64,000 nt of DNA from Pseudoalteromonas sp. T1lg48. Its GTDB lineage: Bacteria > Pseudomonadota > Gammaproteobacteria > Enterobacterales > Alteromonadaceae. The DNA is taken from the NCBI RefSeq assembly GCF_002964785.1, contig NZ_PQCC01000001.1, forward strand, positions 248,001 through 312,000. Direction: 5' to 3'. The position numbers and the translations under genes are program-made. Below are positions 10,445 to 18,566 of the stretch, piece after piece. Under the pieces are notes generated by a model that worked only from the letters and a program-made list of their open reading frames with translations, did no database searches and had not been told where the DNA came from. The first letter of the stretch is position 1. Each line of letters starts with the position of its first letter.

Positions 10445-11070
10445 TAGAGACGGATCTCACGTTCTGCTTCAGTCAATGATGCTTGGAACGATTCACGCTC
10501 GAACAAGCGAATCATGTACTCTTTCAGCTCTTTGCTGCCTGCACCGCTGAGCTCAATACCAAGCTCAGGTAAACGCCATAATAGCGGCGCTAGGTAACAG
10601 TCAACCAAGCTGAACTCTTCGCTCATAAAGTATGGTGCTTCATTGAAAATAGGTGCTACCGCTAATAATGCTTCGGTCAACTCTTTGCGCGCTTGCTCGG
10701 CATCGCTACCACCGTTGATGATCTTCGCCGCTAGCGAATACCAGTCGGTTTCAATGCGGTGCATCATTAAGCGACTGCGACCACGCATAACAGGGTATAC
10801 AGGCATTAATGGAGGGTGCGGGAAGCGCTCATCCAAATATTCCATGATGATGTTAGCCTGGTATAAACCTAGCTCACGATCGATCAAAGTAGGAACTGTA
10901 CCGTATGGGTTAATTTCGTGTAATGCTTCTGGCAGGTTATCTTTCTCCGCCAAATGGATATCCACGCTCACCCCTTTCTCAGCCAAAACAATACGAACTT
11001 GATGGCTGTACATACAATTCGCGCCGGAAAACAGCGTCATTACAGGGCGTTTATTGGCAGCAACGGCCAT
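10444..11070 (-). CDS. sspA: Stringent starvation protein A
   Basis: A GST-fold protein of 208 residues that binds RNA polymerase and supports starvation and acid responses; it has no glutathione transferase activity in E. coli. The thioredoxin-like N-terminal half (LFSGANCMYSHQVRIVLAEKG, NPYGTVPTLIDRELGLYQ, IIMEYLDERFPHPPL) and the helical C-terminal half are complete. I chose ATG at 11070 because GGAGGT sits 4 bases upstream; an ATG at 11082 overlaps that ribosome site. It heads sspAB and lies downstream of petABC, as in related genomes. Confidence 0.95.
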   Translation of the reverse strand: MAVAANKRPVMTLFSGANCMYSHQVRIVLAEKGVSVDIHLAEKDNLPEALHEINPYGTVPTLIDRELGLYQANIIMEYLDERFPHPPLMPVYPVMRGRSRLMMHRIETDWYSLAAKIINGGSDAEQARKELTEALLAVAPIFNEAPYFMSEEFSLVDCYLAPLLWRLPELGIELSGAGSKELKEYMIRLFERESFQASLTEAEREIRL

Positions 11071-11164
11071 GCCTACCTCCATTAAAAAATCACAAAGTAC
11101 AACATACTTTTTGCGTCATCTTTGTGCCTAGCCTGGCTAAATTCACAGCAATGACTTTAAACGG

Positions 11165-11188
11165 CAATAGGGGCATGCGCCCCTATTG
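11165..11188 (-). terminator. Hairpin after petC, probable terminator
   Basis: A perfect 10-bp stem (CAATAGGGGC with GCCCCTATTG) with a 4-base loop lies 23 bp past the petC stop. The T tract on the minus strand is short (CCGTTTAAAG), so termination may be incomplete and some transcripts may reach sspA. Confidence 0.5.
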
Positions 11189-11211
11189 AGTTAACTGGTT
11201 GATTATTCTAA

Positions 11212-11946
11212 TTAATGAACATCACGCCAGTATTCTTTCTTCAGTAAGAAAGCAAAGATAAAGAGGATGATTAGGAAACCAATTACCTTGATACCTAATG
11301 ACTCTGAATCTAATCGCGACGGCTCACCTACGTAGGCCATGAAATTAGCAAGGTCACGAGCAGCTTGGTCGTACTCGTCAACGCTCATTTCACCGCTACC
11401 ATCGGTCTCGGTCGCAACCACTTTCGTTACTGTTTTACCATGTTCTTCCACTTCCTCGATAACAGGAGTCGGTAGACCTTGCAGCTCTTGCAGAACGTGC
11501 GGCATACCTACAGAAGGAAACACGATGTTGTTTACGCCAAATGGACGCGACTCATCTTTATAGAACGACTTTAAGTACGTGTAGATGTAGTCAGGTGATT
11601 TAACACGTGAAATCAGAGTTAAATCCGGTGGCGCAGCACCAAACCATTTAGCTGCGTCATCTTTGTCCATAGCATTTTTAATATGGCTACCTACTTTCGA
11701 ACCATCGAAAATAAGCGATTCCTGGCCGATATCGGTAGGAATACCGATATCGCGGAAAGTACGCTCATAACGCTGGTACTGCATCTGATGACAACCAAGG
11801 CAGTAGTTCATAAATAGCTTAGCACCGCGTTGTAATGATGCTTGGTCCGTCAGGTCGATGTTTGCTTCTTGCAAAGGCATCGAAGGACCCGCTGCCATTG
11901 ATAGCGTTGGCAGCAATGCGAATAAACCGATAACTAGTTTTTTCAT
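11212..11946 (-). CDS. petC: Ubiquinol-cytochrome c reductase, cytochrome c1
   Basis: 244 residues. A signal peptide (MKKLVIGLFALLPTLSMAAG) exports it; haem c attaches at CLGCH (Cys49, Cys52, His53); a C-terminal membrane anchor (IGFLIILFIFAFLL) ends in KKEYWRDVH. It takes electrons from the Rieske protein and passes them to soluble cytochromes. The start is ATG at 11946 or GTG at 11949; GTG is better spaced from AGAGAGG, ATG is the commoner codon. Either way it overlaps the petB stop. Last gene of petABC. Confidence 0.96.
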   Translation of the reverse strand: MKKLVIGLFALLPTLSMAAGPSMPLQEANIDLTDQASLQRGAKLFMNYCLGCHQMQYQRYERTFRDIGIPTDIGQESLIFDGSKVGSHIKNAMDKDDAAKWFGAAPPDLTLISRVKSPDYIYTYLKSFYKDESRPFGVNNIVFPSVGMPHVLQELQGLPTPVIEEVEEHGKTVTKVVATETDGSGEMSVDEYDQAARDLANFMAYVGEPSRLDSESLGIKVIGFLIILFIFAFLLKKEYWRDVH

Positions 11947-13211
11947 CACTTCGTCAACCTCTCTGGCAATGGCTTAGTCTTCTCGTTCTTAGAGTAGAAG
12001 AACAATAACACGAAGAACATAAAGTAAGTAACTGTACAAATCTGCGACAAAATCGTTTTGAAGTCAGTTTGTGGTGTCGCACCTACCCAACCAAGGATAA
12101 CGAAGGTTACAACGAACTGAGCAATGTTCAGCTTGTGGAAACCACAACGGTAGCGAATAGAGCGTACCTTACCACGGTCAATCCAAGGTAGAAGTGCTAG
12201 CACTACAATTGAGGCACCCATGGCGATTACACCCATTAGCTTGTCTGGAATCGCACGCAGAATCGCATAGAAAGGCGTGAAGTACCAAACAGGGAAGATG
12301 TGCTCAGGCGTCTTCAGTGGGTTAGCCGCTTCGAAGTTTGGCGCTTCTAGGAAGAAACCACCCATCGCCGGCGCAAAGAACACCACATAACAGAACAGGA
12401 TTAAGAAACCCACCACACCAACGATATCCTTCACCGTGTAATACGGGTGGAAAGGAATCGCATCAACAATATCTTTCTTGTTGGTGTAGTACTCGTGGAA
12501 CTTGAATTTAGGCTTGTCTTCTTCGGCCACTGTGCCTTTCTTACGCTTGATTTCAACACCGTCAGGGTTGTTTGAACCCACTTCGTGAAGAGCAACAATG
12601 TGCAAGAACACTAGGATAACAAGTACAAGTGGTAGCGCGATTACGTGTAGTGCGAAGAAGCGGTTAAGCGTTGCACCTGAGATTACGTAGTCACCACGGA
12701 TCCACAGGGTAAGGTCGTCACCAATAACCGGAATCGCACCGAATAGTGAGATAATTACCTGCGCACCCCAGAATGACATCTGACCCCAAGGTAGTAGATA
12801 CCCCATGAAGGCTTCGGCCATTAGCGCTAGGAAAATAAACATACCGAATAGCCACAGTAGCTCACGCGGCTTCTGGTACGAACCGTAGATCATGCCACGG
12901 AACATGTGCAAATAAACCACTACGAAAAACGCCGAGGCGCCGGTAGAGTGGAGATAACGCAGCAACCAGCCGTATTCAACGTCACGCATGATGTATTCAA
13001 CGGAAGCAAACGCACCTTCGGCTGAAGGAACGAAGTTCATGGTTAGCCAGATACCTGTAACGATCTGGTTTACTAGTACTAACATGGCTAGCGAGCCAAA
13101 GAAGTACCAGAAGTTAAAGTTTTTCGGTGCGGGATATTGTGCGATGTGCATATTCCAGACGCGAGTCATGGGAATACGTTCATCAATCCAGTTGATAATA
13201 TTGCCAAACAT
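11946..13211 (-). CDS. petB: Ubiquinol-cytochrome c reductase, cytochrome b
   Basis: 421 residues, a single-piece cytochrome b with about eight membrane helices. Haem-ligand histidines appear in the pairs RYLHSTGASAFFVVVYLHMF and FFALHVIALPLVLVILVFLH. The quinol-oxidation loop reads PVWY instead of the mitochondrial PEWY, a variant I recall from other beta- and gammaproteobacteria. It is the membrane core of the bc1 complex and drives the Q cycle. It overlaps petA (TAATG) and petC, so the three are translationally coupled. Confidence 0.97.
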   Translation of the reverse strand: MFGNIINWIDERIPMTRVWNMHIAQYPAPKNFNFWYFFGSLAMLVLVNQIVTGIWLTMNFVPSAEGAFASVEYIMRDVEYGWLLRYLHSTGASAFFVVVYLHMFRGMIYGSYQKPRELLWLFGMFIFLALMAEAFMGYLLPWGQMSFWGAQVIISLFGAIPVIGDDLTLWIRGDYVISGATLNRFFALHVIALPLVLVILVFLHIVALHEVGSNNPDGVEIKRKKGTVAEEDKPKFKFHEYYTNKKDIVDAIPFHPYYTVKDIVGVVGFLILFCYVVFFAPAMGGFFLEAPNFEAANPLKTPEHIFPVWYFTPFYAILRAIPDKLMGVIAMGASIVVLALLPWIDRGKVRSIRYRCGFHKLNIAQFVVTFVILGWVGATPQTDFKTILSQICTVTYFMFFVLLFFYSKNEKTKPLPERLTK

Positions 13212-13807
13212 TATGCTGCCCCTTCGCCTTTCTCACCACCAACTAGAATAGTAGTGTCATCAATGAAGTAATAAGGAGGGATCTCTAGGTTTAGCGGAGC
13301 TGGAACCGACTGGAATACACGACCGGCCATATCAAATTTAGAACCATGACATGGACAGAAGAAACCATCGTCTGTGCCTTCCACTTTCTCACCAAAGCCA
13401 CCTTGTAGGAAGCTAGGAGAACAACCCAGGTGAGTACAAATACCCACTGCCACAAAGATAGTTTCTTTGATGGAACGGAATTCGTTCTTAGCAAACTCAG
13501 GCTGTTGCGGTTCATCAGACTGAGGATCACGAAGTTTGTCTTCGTGAGCTTTAAGTTGTTCTAGCATTTCCGGCGTACGCGAGATAACCCAAACAGGTTT
13601 GCCTCGCCATTCAACACGGATTAGTTGTCCTGGCTCTAGCTTAGAAATATCAACTTCTACGGGGGCACCCGCAGATTTAGCTCTCTCACTAGGGTTCCAA
13701 GACGCAATAAAAGGAACAGCAGCTCCAACCGCACCCACACCACCTACAACAGAGGTAGCAATGGTCAAAAAGCGGCGTCGGCTGTTGTCTACAGGCGCAT
13801 TGCTCAT
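13211..13807 (-). CDS. petA: Ubiquinol-cytochrome c reductase, Rieske iron-sulfur subunit
   Basis: 198 residues. A twin-arginine signal-anchor (SRRRFLT, residues 9-15, then a hydrophobic stretch to ~35) points to Tat export. The [2Fe-2S] cluster is held by CTHLGC (Cys124, His126) and CPCHGSKFD (Cys151, His154), with Cys129 and Cys153 placed for the disulfide. GGAG precedes the ATG. It is first in petABC. Presence of bc1 predicts a ubiquinol-cytochrome c oxidase branch, unlike E. coli. Confidence 0.97.
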   Translation of the reverse strand: MSNAPVDNSRRRFLTIATSVVGGVGAVGAAVPFIASWNPSERAKSAGAPVEVDISKLEPGQLIRVEWRGKPVWVISRTPEMLEQLKAHEDKLRDPQSDEPQQPEFAKNEFRSIKETIFVAVGICTHLGCSPSFLQGGFGEKVEGTDDGFFCPCHGSKFDMAGRVFQSVPAPLNLEIPPYYFIDDTTILVGGEKGEGAA

Positions 13808-14224
13808 CCACTTATCTCCACTATGATTCTCAACACTTGCTATATTGAGAACATCAGTTACAGCAGGTTAATTTTTGAAGTTACAAAATAGAAGCGATCA
13901 TAAATAAAAGCCTTGATTAAAACAAGGTTATTCACTGTTTCACAGTCGAATAAGCACCCACTCAGCGGCTGAGTCAGGGTTAAAAAGCGTATTCGATTAT
14001 CAAGCAGTGCCGTCTATGTTATCGCAAACACTCGCCGCCGACGCTGATAAAGATCAAGGTCCAGCCAGCAAATAGTTTAAAATCACTTCATTAGTTTATT
14101 TGCCCGGCAATTGTAGCAAAATTTTCTCAAGATTATCGGCTAGATTTGCATTAAATCGGGGGAAATTATGAAATATTCGCGGGCGACGCGAAGGAAGTTG
14201 TACCCTTGCCTAGCACAGGCAATA
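13808..14224. other. Intergenic region between rpsI and petA
   Basis: About 417 bp without a convincing gene. It should carry the petABC promoter on the minus strand; no match to a strong consensus was found. A small hairpin (TTCGCG with CGCGAA) lies at 14176-14192 near the rpsI terminator. Open frames through this stretch have no family resemblance. Confidence 0.5.
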
Positions 14225-14259
14225 AAAAACCCGGTTTGCCAGAGGCAAAGCCGGGTTTT
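14225..14259 (-). terminator. Intrinsic terminator of rplM-rpsI
   Basis: A GC-rich stem (AAAACCCGG-TTTGCC with GGCAAAGCCGGGTTTT, one bulged G) has a 3-base loop and is followed on the minus strand by TTTTTTATT. It lies 22 bp past the rpsI stop. Confidence 0.88.
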
Positions 14260-14281
14260 GTAATTCTGGATACGTAATAAA

Positions 14282-14671
14282 TTAACGCTTCGAGAACTGT
14301 GTTTTCTTACGTGCTTTCTTAAGACCCACTTTCTTACGCTCAACTTTACGAGCGTCGCGAGTAACAAAGCCAGCTTTACGTAGAGTAGGACGAAGTGACT
14401 CATCGAACTCCATAAGCGCACGAGTGATACCGTGACGGATAGCACCAGCTTGACCAGTAGTACCACCACCTTCAACAGTGATGTAAAGGTCAAACTTTTC
14501 AATCATTTCAACTAGCTCTAGAGGCTGACGAACAACCATGCGAGAAGTTTCACGACCGAAATATTCTTCGATAGAACGTTGATTGATTACGATGTTGCCA
14601 GTGCCTGGGCGTAGGAAAACGCGAGCACTTGAACTTTTACGACGACCTGTACCGTAGTATTGATTTGCCAT
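14282..14671 (-). CDS. rpsI: 30S ribosomal protein S9
   Basis: 129 residues, complete. It starts [20 protein letters not shown], contains [15 protein letters not shown], and ends in the conserved basic tail [12 protein letters not shown] that reaches the P-site tRNA. It is a primary part of the small-subunit head. AGGAG precedes the ATG. It lies 13 bp after rplM in the standard L13-S9 operon and ends at a strong terminator. Confidence 0.99.
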   Translation of the reverse strand: MANQYYGTGRRKSSSARVFLRPGTGNIVINQRSIEEYFGRETSRMVVRQPLELVEMIEKFDLYITVEGGGTTGQAGAIRHGITRALMEFDESLRPTLRKAGFVTRDARKVERKKVGLKKARKKTQFSKR

Positions 14672-14684
14672 GAGTTAGTGCTCC

Positions 14685-15113
14685 TTAAATGTCTAGAACC
14701 TGAGGCTGTTGTGCAGCGTGGTTATGCTCGGTACCTGCGTAAACTTTAAGCTTACGGTACATTGCACGGCCAAGAGGACCGCGTGGAAGCATGCCTTTAA
14801 CAGCTTTTTCGATGATCATTTCAGGCTTTTTAGCTTGAAGTTTCTCGAAGTTGATAGACTTAAGGCCACCTGGGAAGCCAGTGTGTGCGTAGTACATTTT
14901 GTCTTGAGTCTTGTTACCAGTTACGGTTACTTTTTCCGCGTTGATAACGATGATGTAGTCACCAGTGTCAACGTGAGGAGTATACTCAGCTTTATGCTTA
15001 CCGCGCAGGCGACGAGCGATCTCAGTAGCGATACGACCTAAAGTTTTACCTTCAGCGTCAACTACGTACCAGTCACGTTTTACAGATTCTGGCTTAGCAA
15101 CAAACGTTTTCAT
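14685..15113 (-). CDS. rplM: 50S ribosomal protein L13
   Basis: 142 residues, the E. coli length. It has the family opening [20 protein letters not shown], then [36 protein letters not shown] and [20 protein letters not shown]. It is an early-assembly large-subunit protein and in E. coli represses its own operon. A leader of about 140 bases separates it from the likely promoter at 15264-15292; this could host that control. No strong ribosome site is visible directly before ATG. Confidence 0.99.
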   Translation of the reverse strand: MKTFVAKPESVKRDWYVVDAEGKTLGRIATEIARRLRGKHKAEYTPHVDTGDYIIVINAEKVTVTGNKTQDKMYYAHTGFPGGLKSINFEKLQAKKPEMIIEKAVKGMLPRGPLGRAMYRKLKVYAGTEHNHAAQQPQVLDI

Positions 15114-15263
15114 TTATAAAAATCCAATGTTTACAATTATAAAACCACAAGCAGAAATCTTTCTGCTGCTCTATTAAATGTGCTTCAACCCCTTCGAGTT
15201 TAAGACTTAACCCCCAGTAGTGGCTAAACGTACCGAGGTAGAACGGCAAGTGGTAGGCGCGGG

Positions 15264-15292
15264 AGTATAGCAAAGCAGATCTGGAATTACCA
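15264..15292 (-). promoter_or_regulatory. Candidate promoter of rplM-rpsI
   Basis: On the minus strand TATACT (15264-15269) is a near-consensus -10 element, with TG one base upstream (extended -10). A weak -35 (TGGTAA) sits 17 bp away. It predicts an mRNA leader of about 143 bases, which contains a GCAGAAA/TTTCTGC inverted repeat near 15150-15166. Confidence 0.55.
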
Positions 15293-15323
15293 CAGCTTCG
15301 CTGTTTTTTTGTGCGTCTTTAAA

Positions 15324-15341
15324 CGGCGCAAAATAGCGCCG
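15324..15341 (-). terminator. Weak hairpin after zapE
   Basis: CGGCGC and GCGCCG form a perfect 6-bp stem with a 6-base loop, 6 bp past the zapE stop. Only TTT follows on the minus strand, so termination may be partial. A second small hairpin with a T7 run on the plus strand lies at 15292-15310. Confidence 0.4.
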
Positions 15342-15347
15342 CTGGGA

Positions 15348-16436
15348 TCAAGCCAAATGAGGGCGTTTTAGATATTCGTGTGACTGCATTTCCTGCAAGC
15401 GACTGATACAACGCTTAAACTCAAAATTCAGTCTTCCATCCGTATAAAGCTGCTCTATCGGCGCCTCGGCGGAGATGATCAAGGTAACATTACGCTCATA
15501 GAACTCATCAACCAAAGCTATAAAACGTCGCGCCGCATCGTCATTATGCTGACCCATCTGCTTCACATTGGCCAACAGCACTGTGTTATATAAACGGGAA
15601 ATTTCCATATAGTCGACCTGAGAGCGCGCACTTTCACACAGCTGCTCAAAATCGAACATCACGATGCAATCACTGACCATACGGGTGCGTATCATCCGCC
15701 CTTCAATTTCAATCTCTTCATCGGCGCGTCCGGGCTCCGGTGACAGTTGCTCAAAGTAAGCGTAGAGGTTTTTATCTGCCTGTTCGTCCAAAGGACTGTG
15801 GAAGATCTCCGCCTGCTCCAGGGTTCGCAAGCGGTAATCGACTCCGGAGTCAACGTTCACCACCTCGGTATTGGCCTTCACCAACTCGATAGCGGGCAAA
15901 AAGCGAGCCCGCTGCAAGCCGTTCTTATAGAGTTCATCGGGAACGATATTCGATGTTGCGACCAGTATAATGCCGCGCTCGAATAAGGCCTCCATTAACC
16001 CGCCCAAAAGCATGGCATCGGTGATGTCCTGGACGAAAAACTCATCAAAACAGATGATATCTGTTTCACTTTTAAGCTTATCTGCCACCACCAAAAGAGG
16101 GTTCTTAACATCTTGTAATTGTTTTAGTTCATGATGAACCCTGTGCATAAAGCGGTGAAAGTGCACCCGCATTTTACGCGTCGTTGGCAAGGCTTCATAA
16201 AAGGTATCTACCAGGTAGGTCTTACCACGACCAACGCCACCCCAAAAATAAAGCCCTTTAATGGTCTTCGTGCTATCCTTGGAGAAGAGTCTTGCGAATA
16301 AACCGGCCGGCTTTGGCGGTTGCGCGACCATATCATCGAACAGCCTTTGCAGGTGCCTTACGGCATTTTCCTGAGCGGCATCATAGAGAAAGTCGTCACG
16401 CTGTAAGTCTTGTTGGTATTTTTGCCAAGGTGTCAT
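15348..16436 (-). CDS. zapE: Cell division protein ZapE (AFG1-type ATPase)
   Basis: 362 residues from the chosen start MTPWQKYQQDLQRDDF; E. coli ZapE has 375. Walker A is GGVGRGKTYL, Walker B is IICFDEFFVQD, and the conserved FHRFMHRVH and ATSNIVPDELYKNGLQRARFLPAI segments mark the AFG1/ZapE family. E. coli ZapE acts on FtsZ rings under low oxygen or heat. Upstream in-frame starts at 16454 and 16490 would add 6 or 18 residues; none has a clear ribosome site, so the start rests on family length. Divergent from zapG. Confidence 0.93.
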   Translation of the reverse strand: MTPWQKYQQDLQRDDFLYDAAQENAVRHLQRLFDDMVAQPPKPAGLFARLFSKDSTKTIKGLYFWGGVGRGKTYLVDTFYEALPTTRKMRVHFHRFMHRVHHELKQLQDVKNPLLVVADKLKSETDIICFDEFFVQDITDAMLLGGLMEALFERGIILVATSNIVPDELYKNGLQRARFLPAIELVKANTEVVNVDSGVDYRLRTLEQAEIFHSPLDEQADKNLYAYFEQLSPEPGRADEEIEIEGRMIRTRMVSDCIVMFDFEQLCESARSQVDYMEISRLYNTVLLANVKQMGQHNDDAARRFIALVDEFYERNVTLIISAEAPIEQLYTDGRLNFEFKRCISRLQEMQSHEYLKRPHLA

Positions 16437-16536
16437 GATAGTAACGGCGTACATAGAGGTAAATTTTCGCGCTATCTTAACACGGCTCATAACAAAGCGT
16501 ATATTTGGCTAGGAAAGTTTTCATAAGGGGAAATCT

Positions 16537-16989
16537 ATGTCCACAATCACTTGGATAGGGGTAGTAATCATTATTGCCGCAGGCAGCTTCTTTGTTGGCG
16601 GCTGGTTTACAAAAAAACGCTTTAAACAGGAAGAATTGGAGCAGCAAGCTGAAAAAGCACAAAGTGAATTGGAGCAGTATCGCCAGGATGTCGCCGATCA
16701 CCTCGATAGCACCAATAAACTGATTAATAAGCTCAAAGACAACTACGAGCAGTTAGCTCACCACGTACAACAAAGCGACCACTTATTGCTGAGCAAAAAA
16801 GATATCGATGATAGCCAGCCGTTTTTCTCCAAAGAAACCACGGAGCAGTTGCAGGCATCATTGAATCAGCGCCCTGAACGCCACTCAAGCAATATAGTCC
16901 ACGACAGTCAACCTACCGACTATGCGGCCGGTGAATCCGGGCTGTTTCGAGGTGAGCCTAAGGACGTTGAACAAAGACAATCTGCTTGA
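16537..16989 (+). CDS. zapG: Z-ring associated protein ZapG (DUF1043, YhcB)
   Basis: 150 residues with one N-terminal membrane helix (WIGVVIIIAAGSFFVGGWF, residues 5-23) followed by a long basic-acidic coiled coil (about 27-90) and a disordered polar tail. This is the YhcB/ZapG layout, and the position beside zapE and degQ matches known genomes. It has roles in division and envelope synthesis. AAGGGG precedes the ATG by 8 bases. Confidence 0.9.
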   Translation: MSTITWIGVVIIIAAGSFFVGGWFTKKRFKQEELEQQAEKAQSELEQYRQDVADHLDSTNKLINKLKDNYEQLAHHVQQSDHLLLSKKDIDDSQPFFSKETTEQLQASLNQRPERHSSNIVHDSQPTDYAAGESGLFRGEPKDVEQRQSA

Positions 16990-17015
16990 TAAATAAGCAT
17001 TCGTAACACCCTTGA

Positions 17016-17045
17016 GGAACTAATTTAGCGTCCCCATAGTCAGTA
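17016..17045 (+). promoter_or_regulatory. Candidate sigma-E-like promoter of degQ
   Basis: GGAACTAA (17016-17023) and TCAGTA (17040-17045) are 16 bp apart, close to the RpoE pattern (GGAACTT, about 16 bp, TCNNA). An overlapping sigma-70 reading (TTGAGG, 17 bp, CATAGT) is also possible. It lies about 65 bp before the degQ start. Confidence 0.4.
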
Positions 17046-17068
17046 TAGAAAATAGCTTTATAGGTACC

Positions 17069-17094
17069 GGGCTGCCTGGCAGCCCTCTCTTTTG
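17069..17094 (+). terminator. Hairpin before degQ
   Basis: GGGCTG and CAGCCC form a 6-bp stem with a 5-base loop, followed by TCTCTTTT. It could end zapG transcripts or, if the degQ promoter lies upstream, form a 5' hairpin in the degQ leader just before its GGAG ribosome site. Confidence 0.45.
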
Positions 17095-17109
17095 GAGTTT
17101 GTCTATACT

Positions 17110-18462
17110 ATGAAAATGAAGTTATCCGTTCTTAGCGCCGCCATTTTGTCGGCCACCCTTTTTATGCAGCCCGGCCTTGCCGAGGCCAAATTACCAGTCG
17201 CCGTTGATGGCCAGCAACTCCCTACCCTAGCGCCTATGCTAGAGCGTGTCACCCCGGGTGTCGTGAGCATTCGTGTTTCCGGCTCCAAGGAAGTGCGTGG
17301 CCGTGTCGACCCGTTTGACTTTTTCTTCGGTCGCCCGCAACCTCGTTCACAAAAACGCCCCTTTAGTGGCTTAGGCTCGGGCGTCATTATCGATGCTGAT
17401 GACGGTTATATCGTCACCAACAACCACGTCATCGATGACGCCGAAGAAATGCAGGTGACCTTAGAAGACGGTCGCGAGTTTGCTGCCAAACTGATCGGTG
17501 CCGATAAGGAGTCGGACATTGCCTTATTGCAAATTGATGGAAAAGATCTAACCGAAATTAAGCTCGCCGACTCAGACAAACTACGCGTCGGTGACTTCTC
17601 CGTCGCCATAGGTAACCCATTCGGCTTGAGCCATACGGTGACCTCGGGCATCGTCAGTGCCCTAGGACGTAGCGGCCTGAATATCGAAGGATACGAAGAC
17701 TTTATTCAAACCGATGCCGCTATTAACCAGGGTAACTCAGGTGGTGCCCTAGTTAACCTTAAGGGTGAGCTTATCGGTATCAACACCGCCATCCTTGGCG
17801 CCTCCGGTGGCAACGTGGGTATCGGCTTTGCCATTCCCTCAAACATGATGAAAAATTTAGTCGATCAGATCATCGAATTCGGCCAGGTACGCCGTGGCTC
17901 ATTGGGGATCTCTGGGCGTACCCTGGATGCCGGATATGCCGAAGCGCTGGACCTCGAAGTGAAGCGCGGTGCCATGGTTGAGCGCGTGGTCGAAGACTCG
18001 GCTGCGGAAAAAGCGGGCATTAAGGCCGGTGACGTGATCATCAGCGTAAACGGTAACGATATTCGCAGCTTCCAGGAGTTACAGGGCAAAATTGCCACCC
18101 TGGGCGAAGGTAAAGAAGTAGAAATCGGCCTGTATCGCGATGGCGATGAAATCGAAGTGGAAGTGACCTTGGCTGCCGCCGGCGATATTGCCAAAGAAGC
18201 GGCAGAAGTGCATCCGGCATTGGCGGGTGCCGAGCTGGAGTCTGGCAAGCGTAACGGCATCAAAGGCGTGATTATCAATAGCGTCGACCCTCGCTCGGTT
18301 GCCGCCCGTATCGGTTTAGAGGAAGGGGATCTCATCACTCAGGTGAATCGCCAGCGCGTGGAGACGGTGCGCGAGCTAAGCAGCACCATAGCCGAGATCC
18401 AAGGCAATATCGTCCTGGTAGTACGCCGCGGCAATAGTACCTTCTTCGCCCCCATTCAGTAA
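17110..18462 (+). CDS. degQ: Periplasmic serine protease DegQ (HtrA family)
   Basis: 450 residues. A signal peptide (MKMKLSVLSAAILSATLFMQ, cleavage near AEA) precedes a trypsin-like domain with catalytic His in TNNHVID, Asp in SDIALLQI and Ser in NQGNSGGALVN. Two PDZ domains follow (about residues 265-350 and 365-445). It degrades or refolds damaged periplasmic proteins. I chose ATG at 17110, which gives a proper signal peptide; a TTG six codons earlier is weaker. The neighbouring degS is a membrane-anchored paralogue. No Gln-rich loop typical of DegP is seen, favouring DegQ. Confidence 0.94.
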   Translation: MKMKLSVLSAAILSATLFMQPGLAEAKLPVAVDGQQLPTLAPMLERVTPGVVSIRVSGSKEVRGRVDPFDFFFGRPQPRSQKRPFSGLGSGVIIDADDGYIVTNNHVIDDAEEMQVTLEDGREFAAKLIGADKESDIALLQIDGKDLTEIKLADSDKLRVGDFSVAIGNPFGLSHTVTSGIVSALGRSGLNIEGYEDFIQTDAAINQGNSGGALVNLKGELIGINTAILGASGGNVGIGFAIPSNMMKNLVDQIIEFGQVRRGSLGISGRTLDAGYAEALDLEVKRGAMVERVVEDSAAEKAGIKAGDVIISVNGNDIRSFQELQGKIATLGEGKEVEIGLYRDGDEIEVEVTLAAAGDIAKEAAEVHPALAGAELESGKRNGIKGVIINSVDPRSVAARIGLEEGDLITQVNRQRVETVRELSSTIAEIQGNIVLVVRRGNSTFFAPIQ

Positions 18463-18486
18463 GCACAGCTTCTGCTTATTACAATT

Positions 18487-18512
18487 CAACAGCGGCGCCC
18501 TTGCCGCTGTTG
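18487..18512 (+). terminator. Hairpin between degQ and degS
   Basis: A perfect 10-bp stem (CAACAGCGGC with GCCGCTGTTG) and 6-base loop lie 25 bp past the degQ stop. The downstream tract TTACTTCTG is poor in Ts, so it may act as a partial terminator or mRNA-stabilising element. Confidence 0.45.
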
Positions 18513-18566
18513 TTACTTCTGTGCCATCATTGTTAGCTCAACAAACTAATAATAATTATTAATCAC

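Noticed and set aside
13291..13530. 79-codon minus-strand frame inside petA
   Set aside because: It overlaps the well-supported Rieske gene in another frame and has no family features.
14140..14502. Minus-strand frame of 120 codons across the rpsI 3' end
   Set aside because: It is a different frame of rpsI running through the terminator; the Leu/Val/Ser-rich composition is that of a shadow frame.
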